From contig NZ_RJVO01000003.1 in NCBI RefSeq assembly GCF_003730135.1, positions 62,001 to 126,000 of the forward strand: a stretch of 64,000 nt of DNA. The letters run 5' to 3'. Under the pieces are notes generated by a model, which was given only the letters and a program-made list of their open reading frames with translations, was not told where the DNA came from and ran no database searches. The translations under genes were made by a program, and so were the position numbers. The stretch comes from Stagnimonas aquatica (GTDB lineage: Bacteria > Pseudomonadota > Gammaproteobacteria > Nevskiales > Nevskiaceae). Positions within the stretch are counted from its first letter, which is position 1; each line of letters opens with the position of its first letter. This document shows positions 46,654-56,124 of this stretch, in pieces.

Positions 46654-48056
46654 CGGCGCGCGATCTCGCGCAGCACCAGCCACTCGCCGTAATGCGATTC
46701 CGCCGCGCGGGTCTCCATCGTCTTGGCCGAGGACACCCCGAGAGGCAGGCCGCTGGTGCACAGTCGGCCGTGCGGGCCAGCGGGCACGTCGAAGGCGGGC
46801 TTGTCGCCGCGCGGCGGGTTCGCGAAGTCCAGCGCGTAGGCCAGGTTCAGCGACCAGTCGGCGCGCGGCCCGATCGGGTCCAGGCCAAAGCGCCAGGTGA
46901 TGAGATTGAGGATGGACTGCGGATCGAAGGGCAGCGAGCTAACGCCCTTGGCGACGCGCGGCCCGGCCAGCAGGCAGGGCACGCGAAAGCCCAGGCGGCC
47001 GTCGTTGCCCAGCGCCTTCTCCGCCTCCGACAGTGGCGCCATCGGCGGCACCACGTGGTCGAAGAAGCCGCCCCATTCGTCGTAGTTGATGATCAGCAGG
47101 GTCTTGTCCCAGTTCGGCGAGTTGCGCAGCGCCTCGTAGACCTGGTTGAGGAAGGCCTGGCCGTCACGCACGTCGGCCACCGGGTGGTCATCGTTGGAGA
47201 TGCCCTGCGGGTTCTCGCCGAGGAAGCGCGGCTCGACATAGCTCACCGCCGGCAGCAGACCCAGCGAGGCCTGCAGCAGGAAGCTCGCGTAGGGCAGGCT
47301 GACGTTGAGATGCTGCTCGTACCAGAGTGCGGTCAGCGGCAGATCCTGGAAGTAGTAGCTGCCGCTGACGCCCTTCGCCGCCAGCCGGTCCCAGATGGTC
47401 GGCAGCGCGCAGCGGTCGAAGCCATTGCTGAGGCGGTCGGTTTCCCCCGAGTGCATGTAGATGCGGTTCGGGTAGGTGGAGCTGAGAATGCCGTGGTAGT
47501 ACTGGTCGCAGACCGTCCAGTGTTCCGCCATGCCTTTGTAGAAGGGCAGGTCTTCGCCGGTGAAATAGCCGACCGGGAACTTGTCGGCGGGATTGAGCTT
47601 GGTGTCGTCGGTGAGCAGCCAGCCGTCGAGCTTGCCGTTGTTGAGATGCACGCGACCGCCGTTGTAGCCGTGGTCGGGGTCGGCCCAGCCGCAGCTCTGG
47701 TAGCCGTAATCGGGATCGTCGGAGAGCCGGAAGGTCTCGACGCTCTTGCCCTCGATATTGGGAAAGCGAAGCCCGGCCTGGCGGCCGTTGGCACCGGGCA
47801 CCCAACCGAGCATGTGGTCGAAGGAGCGGTTCTCCATCATCACCACCACGATGTGTTCGATGCCACTGTCCTCGGGCTTGGGCAGCGTCTTGCCGGCCGG
47901 TGGATGCTGGGCCGGGACGTAGTCCTCGGGTAGGCCGTTGTCGCTCGGTGCTTCGGAACTGGCGCAGGCGGCGAACAGGGAAGCGCCGGCGGCGGAGCCG
48001 GCGAGGCCAGCCAGCACGAGGCGCCGAGAGGCGTTGAACGAATCGTGGTGAGACAT
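46617..48056 (-). CDS. Secreted phosphoesterase (phospholipase C / acid phosphatase AcpA family)
   Basis: The 479-residue protein has an N terminus with twin arginines (SRRLVLAGLAG) and a hydrophobic core ending in FAACASS, so Tat export and possibly lipidation are likely. The body is a phosphoesterase with IEHIVVVMMENRSFDHMLG (metal ligands Glu, Asn), ISNDDHPVADV and LLIINYDEWGGFFDHVVPP. Such enzymes hydrolyse phospholipids or phosphate esters in the periplasm or medium. The start at 48056 (MSHHDS) is used because the frame above begins with TTG. A 250-base spacer separates it from the divergent FG-GAP lipoprotein gene. Confidence 0.88.
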   Translation of the reverse strand: MSHHDSFNASRRLVLAGLAGSAAGASLFAACASSEAPSDNGLPEDYVPAQHPPAGKTLPKPEDSGIEHIVVVMMENRSFDHMLGWVPGANGRQAGLRFPNIEGKSVETFRLSDDPDYGYQSCGWADPDHGYNGGRVHLNNGKLDGWLLTDDTKLNPADKFPVGYFTGEDLPFYKGMAEHWTVCDQYYHGILSSTYPNRIYMHSGETDRLSNGFDRCALPTIWDRLAAKGVSGSYYFQDLPLTALWYEQHLNVSLPYASFLLQASLGLLPAVSYVEPRFLGENPQGISNDDHPVADVRDGQAFLNQVYEALRNSPNWDKTLLIINYDEWGGFFDHVVPPMAPLSEAEKALGNDGRLGFRVPCLLAGPRVAKGVSSLPFDPQSILNLITWRFGLDPIGPRADWSLNLAYALDFANPPRGDKPAFDVPAGPHGRLCTSGLPLGVSSAKTMETRAAESHYGEWLVLREIARRYGFPEPSANGG

Positions 48057-48318
48057 GGAGCGCAACCCGCGTTCGATAGTCGGCCAGCAAGCCTAGCGGC
48101 GCGATGTTTCGTACCGATGAAGGCCGGTGGATCGGTTGTGTGTGGCTGCCTTCGACCTCTTTGCGGGGGGGCTTTCGCACGGCCTGATGAAGCGCAGGCC
48201 TGCTCGGCCTGGCGGATCGGACCTCGCGGCCCGGCCTCGGAGGTGGTGGAGCGAATCCACTTCTGTATATTTCGTTCAGAATCCCTAAAAAATTCGAACA
48301 ATGAGGAAGAGATCACGA

Positions 48319-50631
48319 ATGGGCACATCTCAGGATTTCCAGGTGGTTGTGGCACCAGCCCGGACGCTCCCCGCTCTGGTACTGGCGCTTTCCGTCGTGC
48401 TGGCCGCCTGTGGCGGCGGTGGTGGCGGCGAGGCTGGCGGCGGCACCACGCCACCGCCGACGCCCCAGCATCTCGTCAGCACTTCGCCAGGCCCTGGTAC
48501 GTCCTTCTCGCCTGGCTCCGCCAATGTCAACTCCGGTGGCTCGGCTACTTTCACCGTCACGCTTGCCACCGGCTACAGCAATCTGACCGTCAGCGGCTGC
48601 GGCGGAACGGCCGCGAGCCGCGCCACACCGGGGACGGTGAGCTACAGCACGGGGGGCGTCACCGCCAACTGCACCGTGACTGCGGCGGCGACCGCCGATC
48701 CGGTGGTACTCGCGCCGCCGGCGCAAGCCTTCGTCGCCCACGTTGGCGGTGCTCCCTTGCGGGCACCGCTGGTCGCCGCCCTCAACCCCGCCACGAGCTA
48801 CACGATGGAGGGCTGGATCCACCTCGGCCGCGCCCTGCCTCAGGCCTGGATCATGGGCCGTGGCCGGCCCATTGATCGTGGCGCGAGCGGCGTCGAGATC
48901 GCGGCGGCGCTCAAGCTGGGGGGTGACGGGCGGCGGTTGCAGTTCGCCTTCTCGACCACCACGTCCTTCGCGCTCGACGCGCCGGAGCCAATTCCGTTGG
49001 GGCGCTGGACCCATGTCGCGGCCGTGCTCGATGGCGGCCAGGCGCGTCTGCTGGTGAACGGCGCGGTCGTCGCCACCGGCAGCTACACCGGCACGCTGCG
49101 GGCTCTGACCGACGTGCCTTTCGGCGTCGGAGCGCCCTACGACGCCGCCGGATTGCCCGCCAACAGCCACGAGCCCGGCTTGCATGCCCGGCAGTTGAGG
49201 GTCTGGAGCGTTGCCCGCAGCGCCACGCAGATTCAGGCGGCGGCGGGGCAGTCGTTGCCCACGGATCGCACCGGCCTGGTCGCGCGCTGGCCGCTGGACG
49301 AGCGTCGCGGTGTTGCGGCCACGGATGCCGAAGGGCGCGCCGGCCTGACCCGCATCCTGCGGGTCGGCACCAGCCGCACCGCCGTGCTCGATAGTGGGCC
49401 TTATTTCGAGCTGTCGACGGTGGATGTTCCGGCCGGCGTGCTCACCGATGGCAGCAGCGGTGCGGTGATCGATATCGACGGCGACGGCGATCTCGACCTG
49501 GTGGCCTTCCAGGTCGCGTTCCCACCGACATTCCCTGCGACCGAGCGTCGACTGCTCGGCTTCCGCAACGACGCTGGCCGTTTCGTCGAGGCGACCGAGA
49601 GCCTGCTCGGCGACATCGTGGCGATCAACCCGCGTGACGCCTGGGTGGCGGACTTCACCGGCGACGGCCGCAAGGACCTGTTCATCGCCGATACGGGCAC
49701 CGACACCGAGCCCTATCCCGGCACGCAGTCGCGGCTGCTGGTCGGCACTGCCGCTGGCCGCCTGAGCGATCAGACGGCGACCCGCCTGCCACGGATAGAC
49801 CATTACAGCCACGGCGTCAGCGCGGGCGACATCGACGGCGACAGCGCGCTCGACCTGTACCTTGCCAACTACGATGGGTCCGGGTCGGTGCTCTGGCGGA
49901 ACCAGGGCGGCGGCAGCTTTCTCGATGAGAGCAGCCGCGTCACCGAGGAGCGGGTATGGCCTTCGCCACCGTCCGATGTGGCCTTCTGTGATTTCAACGG
50001 CGACAGCCGGCCGGATCTGGTGATCGGTGGCAGCTACAACCCCTCGGTCGGCGCCGGCACGGAGGCGCCGACCCGGTTGCTGATGAACGACGGCACTGGG
50101 CGCTTCGCCGCCGACGCGCGCTTCCCGATTCCGGCCAAGCTGCATGGCGACAAGGGCAACACCGTCGCCATCGTCTGCCTGGACGTCAACGGTGACGGCA
50201 AGCTTGATCTGCTGCAGGCCACCGATGCCGAATCCAAGGTCCCGGGCCTGCAGTTGCTGCTCAACGAAGGCAGCGGACAGTTGAGCGACGTCTCTTCGCG
50301 GCTGGACGTGGTTTTTCCGGAGACCGACGGCTGGGTCAGCAGCATCGACATCGCTGACCTCGACAACGACGGCCGACCGGACCTGGTGTTGCGGACCATC
50401 GGCAATGCCGACAGCGGCAAGGGCCGACTGTCCCGTTCCATCCTGCTCAACCGTGGCGGCGGCAAATTCGTCGATGCGAGCGAACTGCTGGATGCCGACA
50501 CCAGCACCGGCCTGGTGGTCGGCGATTTTGATCGCGATGGCCGCATTGATCTCCTGGCGATCGACCTCCGCGACCGCCTACGCCACTACCGGAGCATCAA
50601 GCCGATCAATGCCGCGCTGTTTGACGACTGA
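48319..50631 (+). CDS. Surface lipoprotein with LamG-type and FG-GAP (VCBS) repeat domains
   Basis: The 770-residue protein has a lipoprotein signal (VVLAACGGGGGGEAGGG). A Pro/Thr/Ser-rich stretch follows, then a concanavalin/LamG-like domain at about residues 140-330 (TSYTMEGWIHLG, GRWTHVAAVLDGGQARLLVNG). Seven calcium-binding FG-GAP repeats come next, with cores such as DIDGDGDLDLVAF, DFTGDGRKDLFIAD, DFNGDSRPDLVIGG, DVNGDGKLDLLQAT and DFDRDGRIDLLAID. It should form a beta-propeller on the cell surface, possibly binding sugars or matrix. AGGAAGAGA eight bases upstream favours 48319 over 48301. Confidence 0.87.
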   Translation: MGTSQDFQVVVAPARTLPALVLALSVVLAACGGGGGGEAGGGTTPPPTPQHLVSTSPGPGTSFSPGSANVNSGGSATFTVTLATGYSNLTVSGCGGTAASRATPGTVSYSTGGVTANCTVTAAATADPVVLAPPAQAFVAHVGGAPLRAPLVAALNPATSYTMEGWIHLGRALPQAWIMGRGRPIDRGASGVEIAAALKLGGDGRRLQFAFSTTTSFALDAPEPIPLGRWTHVAAVLDGGQARLLVNGAVVATGSYTGTLRALTDVPFGVGAPYDAAGLPANSHEPGLHARQLRVWSVARSATQIQAAAGQSLPTDRTGLVARWPLDERRGVAATDAEGRAGLTRILRVGTSRTAVLDSGPYFELSTVDVPAGVLTDGSSGAVIDIDGDGDLDLVAFQVAFPPTFPATERRLLGFRNDAGRFVEATESLLGDIVAINPRDAWVADFTGDGRKDLFIADTGTDTEPYPGTQSRLLVGTAAGRLSDQTATRLPRIDHYSHGVSAGDIDGDSALDLYLANYDGSGSVLWRNQGGGSFLDESSRVTEERVWPSPPSDVAFCDFNGDSRPDLVIGGSYNPSVGAGTEAPTRLLMNDGTGRFAADARFPIPAKLHGDKGNTVAIVCLDVNGDGKLDLLQATDAESKVPGLQLLLNEGSGQLSDVSSRLDVVFPETDGWVSSIDIADLDNDGRPDLVLRTIGNADSGKGRLSRSILLNRGGGKFVDASELLDADTSTGLVVGDFDRDGRIDLLAIDLRDRLRHYRSIKPINAALFDD

Positions 50632-50636
50632 GCTGA

Positions 50637-52994
50637 TCAGGTGGCCGGCGTGATCCGCCAGCAGCGATGCGCCGGCGGTGGGCGCTTGAAGTCCTCGTCC
50701 AGGGTCTGCGGACTGATGTCGCGCACCTGCCAGTCCTCGCGCGGCTCCAGCTTGAAGCGCTGGCGATTGCAGCTGAAGTAGAGCACGCCGCCCGGCGCCA
50801 GCAGCGTCAAGGCGTCAGCGATCAGCGCCGTGTGGTCGCGTTGCACGTCCCAGCTGTCCTCCATCTTCTTGGAGTTGGAGAAGGTCGGCGGGTCGCAGAA
50901 GATCACGTCGAACTGGGGCGCACGCGGGTCGGCGGCGGTGCGCGCCAGCCAGTCCAGGCAGTCGGCGCGCAGGGTCGCGTGCGCCGGCAGCCGCGTCGGC
51001 AGCGCGCCACGGCCGTCCACCTCGGTGCAGGCGATCTGGTTCAGTTCCAGGTTTTGCGCCAGCCAGTCGAGATAGGTGTTGGACAGGTCCACCGACAAGG
51101 TCTGCGCCGCGCCACCCACCGCCGCCTGCACGGTCGCCGCGCCGGTGTAGCAGAAGAGATTGAGAAAGCGCTTGCCGGCACATTCCTTCTGCAGACGCAG
51201 GCGCATCGGACGGTGGTCGAGGAACAGGCCGGTGTCGAGATAGTCGTCGAAGTTCACCCACAGCTTGGCGCCGTGCTCGGCGACCACGTGATAGCGCTCG
51301 GTTTCCGCCTGCCGCTGGTACTGACTGGGGCCCTTCTGGGCACGGCGCAGCTTGTAGTGCAGATTCGCCGAAGGTAGTTCCAGCACCTGCTGGATCACGG
51401 TCAGGGCCTCGCGCAGACGACGCTCGGCGGCGGCCGGTTCGATGGTTTTCGGCGGCGCGTATTCCTGCACCACCGCGTGTCTCTCGGGGGTGCTGTAAAG
51501 GTCCACCGCCACCGCGTAGTCCTTGAGGTCGGCGTCGTAGAGGCGGTAGTTGCTGACGCCGCTGCGCTTCGCCCACTTGTTGAGGTGGCTCAGGTTCTTG
51601 CGCAGGCGGTTTGCGAAGTCGGGCGCCACCTCCTTGCGCTCGCCGCTGCCCAGCGGCGAGGGTGCGGTGGGCAGTTGCGTGGCGCCGGATTCAAGCGCGC
51701 TGCCGTCCGGTAGCGGCTCGCCCGGCGTCGCCGGTAGGCCGCCAGCGGCTTGCGCATGCACGTCCATCAGCAGCAGCTTGCAGGGCAGGGCGCCGTTGTA
51801 GAAGGCGTACAGCTTGTCGGCGCGCAGGCCCAGGCGGTGGCCGAGGTCGGGGCGGCCGGTGAACAGCGCCGCTTTCCAGCCGCCGAAGGCGGCTTTCAGC
51901 CGGCTGCCGTAGAGCGAATGCAGCTTCACCAGCTCGGCCTCGTTGGCCAGGCGCTCGCCATAGGGCGGGTTGCAGATCACCAGGCCGGGCGCGCCGGCCG
52001 GCGGGGTCGCCAGGGTGGCGTCGCCGACGGTGAAATCGACCTTGCCAGTGAGGCCGGCCTGCTGGCCGTTGCGGCGCGCGGCGGCGACCGCCGCCGGGTC
52101 GAGGTCGCGGCCGGCGAGGGCTGGCAACTCGGCTTTCAGACCGCGTTCGCGGCGGGTCTCTGCCTGTTCGCGCAGGGTGCGCCAGAGGCGGGGCTGGTGT
52201 TCGTTCCAGGCGGCGAAGCCCCAGCGCTCGCGCAGCAGGCCGGGGGCGATGTCGGCGGCGATCCAGCCGGCCTCGATCACCAGGGTGCCGCTGCCGCACA
52301 TGGGGTCGAGCAGGCCGCCGCCACGGGCGGCGATAGCCGGCCAGCCGGCGCGCAGCAGCAGGGCGGCGGCGAGGTTCTCCTTCAGCGGCGCGGCGACGCC
52401 GCGCTGGCGGTAGCCGCGTTGGTGCAGCGACTCGCCAGCGAGATCCAGCGACAGCGTCGCGTAGTCGCCATCGAGGTGCAGGTGGATGCGGATGTCGGGG
52501 GCTTCGGCATCAACGTCCGGCCGCTTGCCGACTGCGGCGCGGAAGCGGTCGGCAACCGCGTCCTTCACCTTCAGCGCCGCGTAGTGGGTGTGGGTGACGA
52601 TCCGCGAGCGGCCGGCGACCTCGATGGCGAAGCTGAAACGGGCATCGAACAGCTCCGGCCAGTCGATGGCATGGGCGGCGGCGTAGAGCTGCTCGCTGCC
52701 GGCATGCGGGCCGCTGCCGCCGCTCAAGGGGAAGCGCTGCAGCGGCATCAGGATGCGCGAGGCGAGCCGCGACCACAGGCAGGCCTTGTAGGCAAAGGCG
52801 AGGTCGCCGCTGGCGTGGATGCCGCCGACGGTTTCCTTCAGGCTGGCCGCGCCCAGGCCGCGTAGCTCCTCCAGCAGCAGCGGCTCGACGCCGCGTGGGC
52901 AGGTGGCGAACAGGGGCATGGCGGGGATGGCGGACGAGGACAGCTCAGGGCTGGGCTCGGTGACCGGGACGACGGGGGGAGGGGTATCGCTCAT
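50637..52994 (-). CDS. rlmKL: Bifunctional 23S rRNA guanine methyltransferase RlmKL
   Basis: The 785-residue protein fuses two methyltransferases. The N-terminal part has a THUMP domain (FATCPRGVEPLLLEELRGLGA) and an N2-guanine methyltransferase with LDPMCGSGTLVIEA and NPPYGERL (RlmL, G2445). The C-terminal part has NLFCYTGAATVQAAVG and DPPTFSNSKKM (RlmK, m7G2069). The linker near residue 430 includes a perfect 10-bp hairpin (51639-51660). About 25 extra N-terminal residues precede the family start, so an internal Met (MPLFATCPRG) may be the true start. The 5' region abuts the divergent DUF885 gene at 53036-53054. Confidence 0.95.
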   Translation of the reverse strand: MSDTPPPVVPVTEPSPELSSSAIPAMPLFATCPRGVEPLLLEELRGLGAASLKETVGGIHASGDLAFAYKACLWSRLASRILMPLQRFPLSGGSGPHAGSEQLYAAAHAIDWPELFDARFSFAIEVAGRSRIVTHTHYAALKVKDAVADRFRAAVGKRPDVDAEAPDIRIHLHLDGDYATLSLDLAGESLHQRGYRQRGVAAPLKENLAAALLLRAGWPAIAARGGGLLDPMCGSGTLVIEAGWIAADIAPGLLRERWGFAAWNEHQPRLWRTLREQAETRRERGLKAELPALAGRDLDPAAVAAARRNGQQAGLTGKVDFTVGDATLATPPAGAPGLVICNPPYGERLANEAELVKLHSLYGSRLKAAFGGWKAALFTGRPDLGHRLGLRADKLYAFYNGALPCKLLLMDVHAQAAGGLPATPGEPLPDGSALESGATQLPTAPSPLGSGERKEVAPDFANRLRKNLSHLNKWAKRSGVSNYRLYDADLKDYAVAVDLYSTPERHAVVQEYAPPKTIEPAAAERRLREALTVIQQVLELPSANLHYKLRRAQKGPSQYQRQAETERYHVVAEHGAKLWVNFDDYLDTGLFLDHRPMRLRLQKECAGKRFLNLFCYTGAATVQAAVGGAAQTLSVDLSNTYLDWLAQNLELNQIACTEVDGRGALPTRLPAHATLRADCLDWLARTAADPRAPQFDVIFCDPPTFSNSKKMEDSWDVQRDHTALIADALTLLAPGGVLYFSCNRQRFKLEPREDWQVRDISPQTLDEDFKRPPPAHRCWRITPAT
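51639..51660. repeat. Perfect 22-base hairpin inside the rlmKL linker
   Basis: CTCGCCGCTG-CC-CAGCGGCGAG is a perfect dyad with a two-base loop. It encodes APSPLGSGE in the linker between the two enzyme halves, where E. coli RlmKL has a shorter tie. Confidence 0.7.
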
Positions 52995-53053
52995 GGCGCA
53001 TTATCTCGCAGCCGCCTCGTTATCATGCGGCGTCCATGCATCGGAGCGGCACC

Positions 53054-54820
53054 GTGAACAAGAACTGGGGATGGCTGGCGCTGTGTCTGGCCCTGTGGGG
53101 CCTGTCCGGGCCGGCGCGCGCGGGCGCGGCGGATGCTGCCTTCGAGCAGCGTTTCGGCGATGCCTTCCTCGACGGCTACTGGCGCGAAAACCCGGATGCC
53201 GGGATCGCCAACGGCTACTACCGCTACGCCGACCGCCTGCTGGCGCCGGATGCCGCCGGCCGCGCCGGCTACCTGCGCTATCTCGACCGGCAACTGGCGG
53301 CGCTGGCTGCGGTGGACCCGCAGGCGCTCGACGAGAACCACCGCAGTGACTGGGCGCTGCTGTCCAACCGGCTGGAGCTGGAGCGCTGGTCCCTGCTCGA
53401 ACTGAAGGAATGGCAGTGGAATCCGGCGCTCTACAACGTCGCCGAACCCTTCGCGCTGCTGCTGAACACGCCCTATGCGCCGGAGCCGGAGCGCCTGCGG
53501 GTGGTGCTGCGCCGGCTGGCGGTAGTGCCGGCCTACTACGCGGCGGCGAAGGCGGCGGTCCGTCAGCCCACCCGCGAGCACACGCAGTTGGCGATCCAGC
53601 AGAACGCCGGTGCGCTGGAGGTACTGGGCAAGCCGCTGGAAACCCAGGTGGCCGGCTCCGGCCTCAGCGCTGCCGAGCGCACGCTGTTCCTGCAACGCCT
53701 GGGCAGGGCGCGGGCGGCGGTCGGTGACTACATCGCCTGGCTGAAGGCGCTCGATGCCGATCTCGCCGAACACGGCGGTGCCCGCAGCTTCCGTCTCGGC
53801 GAGGCGCTCTACGAAACCAAGTTCGCCCACGAGATCCAGTCCGGCGGCAGCGCCAAGCAGCTCTACGAGCGCGCGCTGGCCGAGAAGGAGCGCCTGCACG
53901 CGCGGATGGCGGTGCTCGCCGAAGAGCTCTGGCCCAAGTATTTCCCCGACACCGCGCCGCCCGCCGACCGGGTGGCGAAGATCGCGGCGCTGATCGCCAA
54001 GCTCTCCGAGAATCACACCACGCCGGACAACTTCATCCCCGAGGTGAAGCGGCAGATTCCGCTGCTGGAGGCCTGGGTGCGCGAGCACGATCTGGTCAGC
54101 CAGGACCCGACCCGGCCCTTACAGGTGCGCGAGACGCCGGTCTATATGCGCGGCTTCTCCATCGCCAGCATCAACGCGCCCGGTCCCTACGACCCCACCG
54201 CCAACACCTACTACAACGTCTCGCCGCTCAGCGACTACACGCCGGCGCAGGCCGAGAGCTTCCTGCGCGAGTACAACCACTGGCAGTTGCAGGTGCTCAA
54301 CATCCACGAGGCGGTGCCCGGCCACTACGTGCAGCTCCTGCACGCCAACAAGTCGCCGAGCCGGATCAAGACCCTGTTCGGCAACGGCGCGATGGTCGAA
54401 GGCTGGGCGGTGTACGCCGAGAAGATGATGCTGGAGAGCGGCTGGGGCGGCTTCGAGCCGGAGATGGAGTTCATCCACAGCAAGTGGCTGCTGCGGGTGG
54501 TCACCAACACCCTGCTCGACTACGGCATCCAGGTGCTGGGCTGGTCCGAGCAGCAGGTGCTGGACCTGATTCGCGACGAGGCTTTCCAGAGCGAGACTGA
54601 GGCACGCGGCAAGTGGCGGCGGGCGACGCTCAGCCAGGTGCAGTTGACCAGCTATTTCGCCGGCTATTCGGCGATCTACGATTACCGCGAGCGGCTCAAG
54701 GCTGAACTGGGGCCGCGCTTCAACCTCAAACGCTTCCACGAGCGCTTCCTGAGCTTCGGCAGCGCGCCGGTGGCGGTGATCGAATCCCTGATGCGGCCGC
54801 AAGACGCCGCCCAACCCTGA
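53054..54820 (+). CDS. DUF885 family protein, predicted secreted metallopeptidase
   Basis: The 588-residue protein has a signal peptide (WGWLALCLALWGLSGPARAGA) and belongs to DUF885. Its zinc site HEAVPGHYVQLLH has the HExxxGH form, and a downstream EGWAVYAEKMML supplies the second Glu. These resemble gluzincin peptidases, so carboxypeptidase-type activity in the periplasm is likely but unproven. The GTG at 53054 follows GGAG at a spacing of seven, and gives the cleanest signal peptide; an ATG at 53036 is the alternative. It is divergent from rlmKL with less than 60 bases between, and a small membrane protein gene follows. Confidence 0.85.
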   Translation: MNKNWGWLALCLALWGLSGPARAGAADAAFEQRFGDAFLDGYWRENPDAGIANGYYRYADRLLAPDAAGRAGYLRYLDRQLAALAAVDPQALDENHRSDWALLSNRLELERWSLLELKEWQWNPALYNVAEPFALLLNTPYAPEPERLRVVLRRLAVVPAYYAAAKAAVRQPTREHTQLAIQQNAGALEVLGKPLETQVAGSGLSAAERTLFLQRLGRARAAVGDYIAWLKALDADLAEHGGARSFRLGEALYETKFAHEIQSGGSAKQLYERALAEKERLHARMAVLAEELWPKYFPDTAPPADRVAKIAALIAKLSENHTTPDNFIPEVKRQIPLLEAWVREHDLVSQDPTRPLQVRETPVYMRGFSIASINAPGPYDPTANTYYNVSPLSDYTPAQAESFLREYNHWQLQVLNIHEAVPGHYVQLLHANKSPSRIKTLFGNGAMVEGWAVYAEKMMLESGWGGFEPEMEFIHSKWLLRVVTNTLLDYGIQVLGWSEQQVLDLIRDEAFQSETEARGKWRRATLSQVQLTSYFAGYSAIYDYRERLKAELGPRFNLKRFHERFLSFGSAPVAVIESLMRPQDAAQP

Positions 54821-54832
54821 TCGGAGCAAGTG

Positions 54833-55033
54833 ATGAGCATCAACCTCGGTGGTGGTTACGGCGGCTTGTTCGGACTGCTGGTTCTGGCGGCCGACCTCTA
54901 CGCGCTGTTCAGCATCTTCAGTAGCAGCGAGACGGTGGGCAAGAAGGTGGTCTGGACCCTGCTGGTGCTGTTCCTGCCGGTGCTTGGCTTCATCATCTGG
55001 TGGCTGGCCGGGCCGCGCGCCAGGGCCGGTTGA
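54833..55033 (+). CDS. Small membrane protein, PLDc_N (cardiolipin synthase N-terminal) type
   Basis: The 66-residue protein has two hydrophobic helices (GLFGLLVLAADLYALFSIF and VVWTLLVLFLPVLGFIIWWL) separated by a short loop with K/S, ending in basic residues. The second part (KKVVWTLLVLFLPVLGFIIWWLAGPR) matches the PLDc_N domain, found alone in many small membrane proteins. GGAG lies nine bases before the ATG. It follows the DUF885 gene by 12 bases, so it shares its transcript. Confidence 0.85.
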   Translation: MSINLGGGYGGLFGLLVLAADLYALFSIFSSSETVGKKVVWTLLVLFLPVLGFIIWWLAGPRARAG

Positions 55034-55039
55034 TTTCGG

Positions 55040-56020
55040 CTAGAGGCCGAGCTGCCGACGCAGTTCGTCCGGGCTGAGCCGCGCTGGGCTGGACAGCTCC
55101 AGCGCTTCCACGAGTTCCACCAGCCGGGCATTGAGCGGCGCCGGCCAGGACAGGCGCTCGCCCAGCGCCACGATCTCGCCATTGAGCTGGCGCACCTCGG
55201 TGGCGCGACCGGCGCGCACGTCCGAGACCATGCTCGGATAGGCGCCGTCGTCGAGGCCATTCTTCAGCCGTGCCAGCCACCAGGTGAGCGGCCCGCCGCG
55301 CAGCAGCAACTGCCGGTAGGCGGCGTGCGGTAGCGGCATCGGCAGCTTGTAGGCGATGTTGGCCGCCTCGATACGGTCCACCGCTTCCTCCAGCACGGCG
55401 GCGAAGATCCGGCGCAGGTCGGGCTCGCTGAGCAGATCGCGGAAGGTGCTCTGGGTCAGCGCGCCGATGGCGTTGGCGAGATTGATCAGCAGCTTGCCCC
55501 AGCAGGCCTCCTCGCCCCGGCTGCGGCCGACGGCCAGGCCACTGCCTTCGAGGAGGCTGCGCAACTGCTCATCGCCGTCGGCGAGGATCACCGCCGGCTT
55601 GGTGGTGAGCTGCGCGTGCAGCGGCCCCAGATGCTGGGCGTTGAACATGATGGTCAGGGCCAGCGCTGGCGTCTGCGGCAGGCGCTCGCCTAGGCGCGGC
55701 AGGGCGCGCACGCCGTTGAGCGTCGACACCAGGCTCAGCCCTGGCGGCGGCGTGCCGAGCGCGTCGATCACGCCGTCCAGCGCGCCGAACTTGGTGGCGA
55801 TCAGCAGATAGCGGGTGTCGGCGTCGAGTAGCCGCTCGGTGAGCGTTGGCAGCGGCGCTTCCAGCGCAGCGCCGCGCGGCCGCTCCAGGCGCAGGCGGCC
55901 GGCTTGCTCGAAGGCGGCGCGGTCCTTGGCGCGGACGTAGAGGCGCAGCGGCCGGCCGGCGGCAGCCAGATAGCTGGCGAGCGTGATGCCGACCGCGCCG
56001 GCGCCGACCAGAGTGATCAT
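55040..56020 (-). CDS. panE: 2-dehydropantoate 2-reductase
   Basis: The 326-residue NADPH-dependent reductase makes pantoate for coenzyme A. It has the dinucleotide motif VGAGAVGITLASYLA at its N terminus, the catalytic lysine region EEACWGKLLINLANAIGALTQ, and a C-terminal helical dimer domain. GGAG nine bases upstream supports the start at 56020 (MITLVG). It is convergent with the small PLDc_N gene and divergent from the LolA-like gene. Confidence 0.92.
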   Translation of the reverse strand: MITLVGAGAVGITLASYLAAAGRPLRLYVRAKDRAAFEQAGRLRLERPRGAALEAPLPTLTERLLDADTRYLLIATKFGALDGVIDALGTPPPGLSLVSTLNGVRALPRLGERLPQTPALALTIMFNAQHLGPLHAQLTTKPAVILADGDEQLRSLLEGSGLAVGRSRGEEACWGKLLINLANAIGALTQSTFRDLLSEPDLRRIFAAVLEEAVDRIEAANIAYKLPMPLPHAAYRQLLLRGGPLTWWLARLKNGLDDGAYPSMVSDVRAGRATEVRQLNGEIVALGERLSWPAPLNARLVELVEALELSSPARLSPDELRRQLGL

Positions 56021-56124
56021 CGGCTGCAACTCCTGTGCGTACCCGAAAGCGAGTGGCGAGCTTACGCGCCCGTGGTCGGCCCCGGCTACACTGCCGGCGG
56101 GATCACAGGCTGGCGGCCGGGGAC

